Positions 57,337 through 64,000 of a stretch of DNA of 64,000 nucleotides are shown piece by piece. Both the position numbers and the translations under genes were made by a program. A model generated the notes under the pieces. It saw only the letters and a program-made list of their open reading frames with translations, searched no databases and was not told where the DNA came from. Origin of the DNA: Pezicula radicicola (taxonomy: Eukaryota > Ascomycota > Leotiomycetes > Helotiales > Dermateaceae); NCBI GenBank assembly GCA_003008705.1, contig PDUO01000028.1:379214-443213 (forward strand), in the 5' to 3' direction. How positions within the stretch are numbered: the stretch's first letter is position 1; each line of letters starts with the position of its first letter.

Positions 57337-58372
57337 ATTTTGTAAGCTTTCTTCTCCTAGGGTAAAGTGGAAATGACAAAATGTATATGGAAAACTGACT
57401 TCGTTATATATTAGAGTATTTTGGTGAGATTTGTTTGCTTATCTGGTTGATGGTGTTCCGATGTCGTTGACCAGGGCTAGGATACAAAATGCCAATGGTG
57501 GGGCGGCCCTTGGCGCTTAGTGAGTACCAGCCAGCGCCTGAGCCAAGAGATATACTTTCGGACGAATACACTCAGAGAGTTTAGACTTGAGCTTGAAAGG
57601 TACGTATTGAGGATTTGAAGATAAGGAAATGATAACAGCTACTTGGCTTGGGGGAAATTGGCAGTGGGGGATGATGACTCTCTCTTTCTATTGAATGTGG
57701 TCGTCGCTCACATGACGAGATAATACTTTGAGGTTGTACTGCAAACCCATGAAGTATGTTGTACCTTTCGTACAAAAGTGCGCTCACTTTTCGTGCAAAC
57801 TAGAATACAAGAGGGATGTTGGAAGGACATGAAGGTGCTTTATATAATAGTCGGTCTGTAACCGCAGTAAAGCTACTTGGCTCACGTGTACCCCACTTTT
57901 AGCTTCCTTATCTGTTGAAAGAGATAATAAAGAGGTTATGGGTCATTAAGGTTACCCCATCTTTGTTCTTGGTCTTTTGATCCCATGTCGATTCATACAT
58001 ATTACATATTAACACTGGAGCAATCAATAAAGTCATATTTGAAAGCTCAACTAGGGTGCTCGGCCATATGCCAAACCTGTTTTTAAGATCTAGAGTAGAC
58101 CTTTTTTCCAATTCTACCAAAGCGCTATCATATATAGCTACTAAGGTAGAAAGGTGCTGGCCGAAAAAATCAAGTGACGGAATAATCATAGCTGTCTAGC
58201 TGTCAATAAATAGCATGTAACTGTGAAAACATGATGCTATCTGCTAAAACTATTTGAAAATCGAGATAAATTGTTGTAAAGGATTCAATTTTGAGATGGG
58301 GTTACATTGATTTATTGTTCCTTAAGTATAACTACTGTTATAGTATCGCAATCCTAGTCTCCTTTGGTGTTA
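57337..58372. other. Intergenic: MFS promoter and flank
   Basis: This is the promoter of the MFS gene (about 57337-57900), followed by a stretch of mixed composition. A 93-codon frame at 57908-58189 on the minus strand (WPSTLVELSNMTLLIAPVLI) might be a relic of a larger gene, but I cannot identify it. No clear feature follows before the MITE at 58373. Confidence 0.4.
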
Positions 58373-58859
58373 GGGCCTGTTTGGTACAACCTTCTAGTTG
58401 TTAGACTTTTTTTACAGTATATAATGGTTAAAATCAACGGGCCAGATGCTTCTAGATTAGATTAAATTAAATTATTCTTGGTTTAAAAGGATATAAAAAG
58501 AATCTAAAATTACAAATAAGCGTTTAGTAAGTAATTATATTTTTAAAAGCTAAGGTACCCCTAGAACTTAGCAGGCCTGTATTTATAGGGAGTAAAGCCT
58601 TTAGCTCCAAAATAGTAGAGTATCTAAAGCATCTAAAGGATGTATATAGTGCCTATAGGGTGTAGACGGAAGCTTTTTTAGTTTAGATTCTTTTTAGTAC
58701 GAAAGAGTTAATCTATCTAAGCATCTGAAAACATTTATCTAGGATTTTTTATATGAAAATCCTACTAAACGCTTAGTTCAAAAACGTAGGCTTGTGCCTT
58801 TACATGGTCTGACAACTAAAGACGTCTGATATATGAGAAAGGCTGTACCAAACAGGACC
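58373..58859. mobile_element. PIF/Harbinger-like MITE (487 bp)
   Basis: The left end GGGCCTGTTTGGTACAACC and the inverted right end GGTCCTGTTTGGTACAGCC match at 17 of 19 positions. Both are flanked by TTA (58370-58372 and 58860-58862), a 3-bp target duplication. TTA target sites and ends of this type are characteristic of PIF/Harbinger transposons. The interior is TA-rich with no open frame long enough for a transposase, so this is a non-autonomous, probably RIP-mutated copy. Confidence 0.85.
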
Positions 58860-59047
58860 TTAGCCAAGCCATAGGGCACGATCCTTAACCATCCTTCGCA
58901 CAACGTAGAACTTGAGTGATGAAGTTAGTTAAGGATTACTGGGGGAATTTACATTGTTCCATTCCGTAGTAGCCATTACAAATAAATAGAAACAGCCTGG
59001 CACAAATGAGGACAAATATCCGTGGACACGATGCGAAGTACATCTCA

Positions 59048-61976
59048 TCAAATAATAGTGATGATCTGATCGCTTCTTCGTTGCAAGATGTACTTGTTCT
59101 CATCGTCTGCTTCCCGAATCTTGATGAACCCAATCCGGCGAAATCTTCTCTCGACTTCATCCACTGGCTGTAAAAGAATACATCCAGTAGAGGAACTCAC
59201 TTGCCCAGGCTCTGGAATCATCCACAATGCGGATTTTTCGAGGAAACTTGACCGTGGCATCTCCCCGTGTGCGAGGATTTCGATGAACCAGCACTCCTGG
59301 ACTCCGGAATCCGCTTTTCGATCTAGGAATGCTCGCTGCCCGTCAAGTATCTTCACATTGAGCTTGCCAACGGTCCCTTTGAGAGTAATTGAGCCACTGA
59401 CTCGACTCTCTGACTTATTCGAGTTGACGTCAAAGGAGGCGAGCGACGCCTTAATAGTGATGGTTTCGCCACTATATGACTTAGCAAGATTGTAGTCGAA
59501 GAGACCAGTCATTGATGCCCACGACCAGGACGGAATACCTGGATTGTCGTCACCCGACTCGTGCACGCGCCAGCAGATACATTTAAAGAAGTGGACGCCC
59601 TCCCATATTCCTGCTGTTATTTTGCATCTTGCGAAGCGCTCCATGTATCTAGAAATTGCCGCAAAAGCGGGTAGTTTATCCGCGGCCTTCGTGAAGTTTT
59701 TCGAGCCGTATTCTACAAGAAGGTCCTCCCAATGCTCATAGTAAGTTTTAGGACCGTTTTGGTTTGGAAGCTGCGTTGGTATGGCATCAGTGAGTAACCC
59801 TCTCACCGCCCTTTTATTGTAAGAATTGTATTGGTCTCCTCTACGGCTACCGATTTCATGTTTCTGGGATCCAACAGGATCTGCTTCACAGGTGGTGAGA
59901 CATAGACATTCCCAATGCAGAATTCCAAGACCATAGAATAATATTCGAGCACTTAATGTCTGTTCCTGGAGCGTCCAGCCGCGCGTATGTACGGGACCCG
60001 ATCGCCACGTGCCAGAGCCCGTATCGACAGGAAGCACAGCGAGACACATCGGCTCTCGATATTCATGATGTTGACGGTATCGTTTCGGCAATCTCAAGCA
60101 GAGTCGAACAGGTTCATTGACTCGGCGGCGACGCGGAGTGAATAACCCGTCAGAACAGTTTTTCGAGACCAAAGAAGAGATTGTAAGTGTTGCATTTGCA
60201 TAGATATGCTGCATCATGGCTGCCTCACGATCCCAGTCTTCTGCATCGTCCTGAACAATACAAAGGGCATCAATCCAGATGTAGCGAAATCCGAGGCCCC
60301 TAACCGACACAATAGCGTCTCGAAGTGTCGCTGGCATTGAAGACAGGGTAATACCGGCCATGTGGGCCGAAATATTGGTTTTGGTGGTAGTCAGGGGAGG
60401 TGACGTACCCCAGCAATAAGAGAGCGCACAGTATTGTGCTCTCTTGCCGTGTCCTTCAAACAGAAAAGGGTCTGTTGCTTCAGTACCAACATCGATAACA
60501 CGTGTCGGTAACAGTGGGATAGCCTCATTATCAACCAACTGACATGTCGAGTGGGACGACTGGCATTGTTTGATCCATGAAGTGGCAACCTTGAACGCTT
60601 TCATACTAGCTGTGCCTTGAGCAAGGCCGTCGTCATTACGGCAGCTGTCGCTAAAGGTTGCCTCTTGGGATCGACACTTTCGTCAGATACGTCCTAATCC
60701 ATAGAATAACGAACTCACCATTCAGATAAGTAGTTGCTAGGCGTACTGACGAGTTTCCGTGAATTACAGATATTTCATCCTTTTGTCTTGGTTTTGTAAC
60801 CACCGGGATCTCAACTTTCAGCGGCAAGCGGTCTAGCTTGTTAGCCTTAGCAAACGACCGTGAATCTTCCGAGCTGTATAAAACATCCACTGCATCAGCG
60901 AGAACCTCACATAGGGGACATCCTTTCTTCGCAGATTCTTCCAGCTCTTCAAGATTTGATGCAATCTCGAATGTAGGACTGCTTGAGCGAGAAAGAGTGA
61001 CAAAAGCAGGACTGGGCCAACTGGCCTCTATCTGGAACATAAGACATTTTGAGCAGAACTGGTTGTTGAGAGGTCGATATGTAGAGCGTTGCGCTAGGCT
61101 GCATAACACACCGAAGAAGACTTGTACCAGTATTTTAGCCCTGTGGAGGTCGTTATAGTCTTTGGTTGTTAGGTGATGCCGAAACTCGGTTCCAGAAAGA
61201 ATATAGTGATATACTGGCTCACATCCCTGAGATGGCATGAGTTCACCGCTTGTCGTCACTCGCAATAGTTCTAAGGCTGTATGGTGCAAGTATTCGGGAT
61301 CATTAAGAACATCGGCATTCTGCTCCAAGGGCCTAGAGAATTGACCTCCGTGGTTAAACAACACCTCCATGATTGGATGATGTTCATCAAGTAGAGCTAG
61401 ATCCAGAGGAGTCCAGCCACGGCCTGAGGCAAGATTCACATCAGCACCGCTTGAAGCTAGTAAGCGGATCATCTCAGCATCACCGGTGGCTAATGCCTCA
61501 TGGAGAGGAAATACACAGCGAGGTCCATCAAAGACGTTTTTGGTGACCTTGTCTGTTTCAGATCTTGGTTCTGCAGTGGCATTCACGTCGCAGCCGCGAT
61601 CAATCAAGAACCTGACGTCTCCCTGTTTGCCGCGTCTCACTGCTTCGTGGAGCGCAGTTCTCCCAGATGCGTTGCGCTGATTGATGTCGGCGCCATGTTG
61701 TAGGAGCAGGTCAGCGGATTTATGATCGCTAAACCACACGGCACGATGCAATGGCCTATTCCAGTGCTGCCAGGCTTCATCATCTAGGGGCGGTGGACCG
61801 TTTTGTATGGAATAATGACTATGAGTGCCTGGTGAACCCGCTAAATCTATCTCAGACCACGCTGCATTTGGGTCAAGGCCGTTGTTTAAAGCCTTCTCCC
61901 AGGAGTTAAGATCGTGTGGTATCTTTGAAAGACTGGAGCTTCCACCGGTATGCTGAAATCGACCGGGATCGGACAT
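59048..61976 (-). CDS. Ankyrin-repeat plus HET-domain protein
   Basis: This belongs to the heterokaryon-incompatibility domain class, which in fungi mediates non-self recognition and associated cell death. Exon 1 is 61976-60719 and exon 2 is 60663-59048. The 55-bp intron (donor GTGAGT, acceptor CCCAAG) preserves the frame and gives 957 residues. Ankyrin repeats lie at about residues 70-230: RPLHRAVWFSDHKSADLLLQ, HGADINQRNASGRTALHEAV, then FPLHEALATGDAEMIRLLAS and GWTPLDLALLDEHHP. A linker has the Cys pairs FCSKCLMF and GCPLCEVLADA usual before HET domains. The HET core near residues 498-585 shows YCALSYCWG, RYIWIDALCIVQDDAEDW and MQHIYANATLTISS. The tail contains IPSWSWASMTG. Ankyrins ahead of the HET domain reverse the commoner order. 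The HET exon alone would also read as an independent protein, so the fusion rests on the predicted splice. Confidence 0.83.
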
Positions 61977-62240
61977 TCTGATAGCATGTAGGCAGATAGA
62001 GGAAAACGTTTATCAAAAAATCAAGCCTTGAAAAGCTAAGATTTGAACGTTGGTAAAGGTATACGCAAGAGTTTCTTAGATGTAGAGATTCCGTGGCAGA
62101 AAGGACTCTTTTTGATTATAACGCATCTACTATCCCCTAAGGGTGTTCAAAATGAATCCCGGAAGCAATCTTTGAACTCTTTCTGATTTTAGCTAATGAT
62201 ATAATTTAATAGGCAACGAGACGAATCGGGTTCCCTGTTC

Positions 62241-62270
62241 ACTATTGCTTACTATTGCTTACTATTGCTC
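62241..62270. repeat. 10-bp tandem repeat (TTACTATTGC)3
   Basis: Three consecutive copies, the first with one mismatch (TCACTATTGC), followed by TCACC. It lies at the edge of the relic repeat copy 2. Confidence 0.8.
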
Positions 62271-62274
62271 ACCT

Positions 62275-62400
62275 GCTTCCCACCTTCGCCTCACTCTTAC
62301 TAACCTTGCCTTACCTTACCTCAACTAATACTACCTATAATGCAGCCTTGATCATCTTTCTAAACAGAAAGAGATTTCATTTAAGTTAGGGCTTAGGTGT
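62275..62400. repeat. Dispersed relic repeat, copy 2
   Basis: TGCTTCCCACCTTCG, then a diverged interior and a conserved AAACAGA..GATTTCATTTAAG..AGATGTTATAG block, correspond in order to 54500-54590. It is TA-rich and boundaries are not defined. Confidence 0.4.
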
Positions 62401-63256
62401 AATAACCAGATGTTATAGCATTAAGGCTTTATAATGGAGGTAGGTTATTAAGCTACTCTAATAGGTAGCCTATTCTTCTTACTAAGGGCATAGTCTAAAC
62501 CTATGCAATACTACTTACTAGAAGTTAACAATAGTCTTCCTAGGATAGGCCTCACCTTTAAAGCAGACAGAGAGTTGCTTGGGGAGTCAAGCTGCTAGGG
62601 CTTAAAAAGCAAAGCGGCGAGAGGTCACGTGTGCTATAGCTTGTAGAGAATACACAGATGGAAGTGAGGATAATATAACAGCTTGTTGTATAAGAACCTA
62701 GTATACAATAACTTATCCTATAATAAATTGCTGTAAAAAATACACTAGATATATAGAATATAGCGTTGTTTCGACGCTATAAAACAAGCTCCTAAATTTG
62801 TTTCTAACTAGCACAAGAGTAATATTAGTAGTAGCACTAGAAAGAAATACCGGGTATGCAGAATTAATTCTTTAAGGAAATAAATCATGAGAGTTGCGGG
62901 GAATCACTTCACGCTGCAGAAGGCACGGCGTTTATGACCTGATTTAGCCTCTCGAGACACTGGAGCCCTATGAAAATTCGTCGGAGTCTCCCGAAAGAGA
63001 GGTGATGCTTGCGGCTCGCTACTATTTTAGTTATTAATTCAGTAATAAGGCCGTTGATTCTCTAGCTACGAGGTTACGATAATTAAAATAGCATTACCCC
63101 TCTTTTGAGACAATTCTTCTTAAACCAAAGAAAAGTTTGGGATAATTTGAAGCACTTCTTGATGTTTATTCACCTTGTTAGACCAAGTAAATCACCATAG
63201 AACAGCTATATAGCGCGCCTACTTTTTTTGCAAGCGCACCACCAAACATTGTCGAT

Positions 63257-64000
63257 ATGGCCTCTGAGACGATAGAACAAGCTTCTTCACCACAAACCGG
63301 AGACCGGGCTCAGTCACCTATGCCCGCCAATAATGATGGAGCTATTGAAATTGTAACTTGTTTACGAATTTATCAACATAGGGCGATAGTATTGACACCC
63401 TACCTAGGATGACCCACCCGATTTCGATGGGGACTCAGCTCTTGAAGACACTACCCCAAGCACAGCATCTCTTACGTCAACAATAATGAACTATACCTAT
63501 GAAAATGGCCGCCGATATCATTCATACCATTCGGGTGAATATGTCCTGCCTGACGATGAAACAGAACAAGAGAGAATGGACCTTAAACACCATATTTTCG
63601 GTCTCATCCTAGGTGGGAAATCATTCCTTGCTCCAATTGGAGCTAGCCCGCAACGTATTTTGGATGTCGGTACAGGTACTGGAATCTGGGCGATCGATGT
63701 TGCAGATGCGTATCCCAGTGCCCAGGTGATTGGCACTGACCTAAGCCCAATCCAGCCTTCATGGATTCCTCCAAACGTCTCATTTGTTATTGATGATGCT
63801 GAATCTCCGTGGCTCTATACACCGAGCCAAGCATTTGATTTTATTCACTGGCGTATGCTATTAACAGCAATCAAGGATTGGCCACGGTTGTATGGGCTGG
63901 CCTATACGCATCTCAAACCTGGCGGTTGGCTCGAAGTTCAAGAACATGCATCTGGAGTGGGATCCGATGATGATTCTATAGAGAAAGCAAAGGATCTAGT
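63257..64000 (+). CDS. LaeA-like SAM-dependent methyltransferase, 5' part
   Basis: This is a class I methyltransferase of the LaeA/velvet-associated type common in fungi, often linked to secondary metabolism or development, although many paralogs have no known role. Exon 1 is 63257-63352 and exon 2 starts at 63408 (55-bp intron, donor GTAACT, acceptor CCTAG) and runs off the window end. Visible landmarks are NYTYENGRRYHSYHSGEY, ETEQERMDLKHHIFGLILGG, and the SAM motif I ILDVGTGTGIWAIDVAD near residues 115-131. GTDLSPIQPSWIPPNVSFVI, FDFIHWRMLLTAIKDW and HLKPGGWLEVQEHASG follow. About 229 residues are present, so roughly two thirds of a usual protein. The ATG at 63257 is the first in frame. It is not itself evidence for a gene cluster without what lies beyond. 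Confidence 0.9.

Larger units (their letters stand above)
61977..63256. other. Intergenic with tandem repeat and relic repeat
   Basis: Upstream of the HET gene are three copies of the 10-bp unit TTACTATTGC (62241-62270). A relic resembling 54500-54590 follows at about 62275-62400. The rest to 63200 is TA-rich and empty, ending in the promoter of the methyltransferase gene. Confidence 0.5.

Noticed and set aside
57908..58189. 93-codon frame on the minus strand, with a vaguely hydrolase-like stretch
   Set aside because: I could not match it to a family with confidence. Possibly a relic, mentioned only in the intergenic entry.
1..64000. tRNA, rRNA or CRISPR features
   Set aside because: I found no convincing tRNA cloverleaf, rRNA block or repeat-spacer array by eye. 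A covariance-model scan would be decisive.

Overview
The window is nuclear DNA of a filamentous ascomycete (Pezizomycotina, probably Leotiomycetes). Genes have short 42-66 bp GT-AG introns. Gene-rich blocks of ordinary base composition alternate with TA-rich, gene-empty stretches that look like mutated transposon remains, as expected after repeat-induced point mutation (RIP). The class assignment is an inference from how the conserved proteins read. No database search was possible.

Layout. 1-11.5 kb is a conserved housekeeping block: the 3' end of a GH47 alpha-mannosidase, a DJ-1/PfpI-like protein, an amidase, a small spliced unrecognised gene, the ERMES subunit Mdm34, and divergently from it the inositol-pentakisphosphate 2-kinase Ipk1. 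11.5-20.4 kb holds two tail-to-tail paralogous C2H2 zinc-finger genes around a decayed AT-rich core, followed by a third zinc-finger-like gene whose protein carries the same segment near both ends. 21.2-26.5 kb is a second housekeeping block: Yaf9 (YEATS), Coq11-like, Syf2, and an unrecognised 564-residue protein.

27.7-52.8 kb is the most unusual part. The same two-gene unit occurs three times: a DUF6590-type gene on the minus strand, with a divergent coiled-coil gene on the plus strand starting about 0.8-1.2 kb away. The units are A (27.7-32.3 kb), B (38.4-42.9 kb) and C (49.2-52.8 kb). A and B are close to each other; C is diverged and its coiled-coil protein starts with a myristoylation-type motif. 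Both partners are duplicated together in the same arrangement, so they probably work together. I know of no described function for the pair. A frameshifted BTB gene and a truncated FAD-oxidoreductase fragment lie between units B and C.

55.7-64 kb holds an MFS transporter of the allantoate/ACS type, a 487-bp PIF/Harbinger-like MITE with clear terminal inverted repeats and TTA target duplication, an ankyrin-HET domain protein (the class used in fungal non-self recognition), and the 5' part of a LaeA-like methyltransferase cut by the window end. The right half therefore resembles a fast-evolving accessory region with recognition-type genes, relics and repeats, while the left half is mostly core genome.
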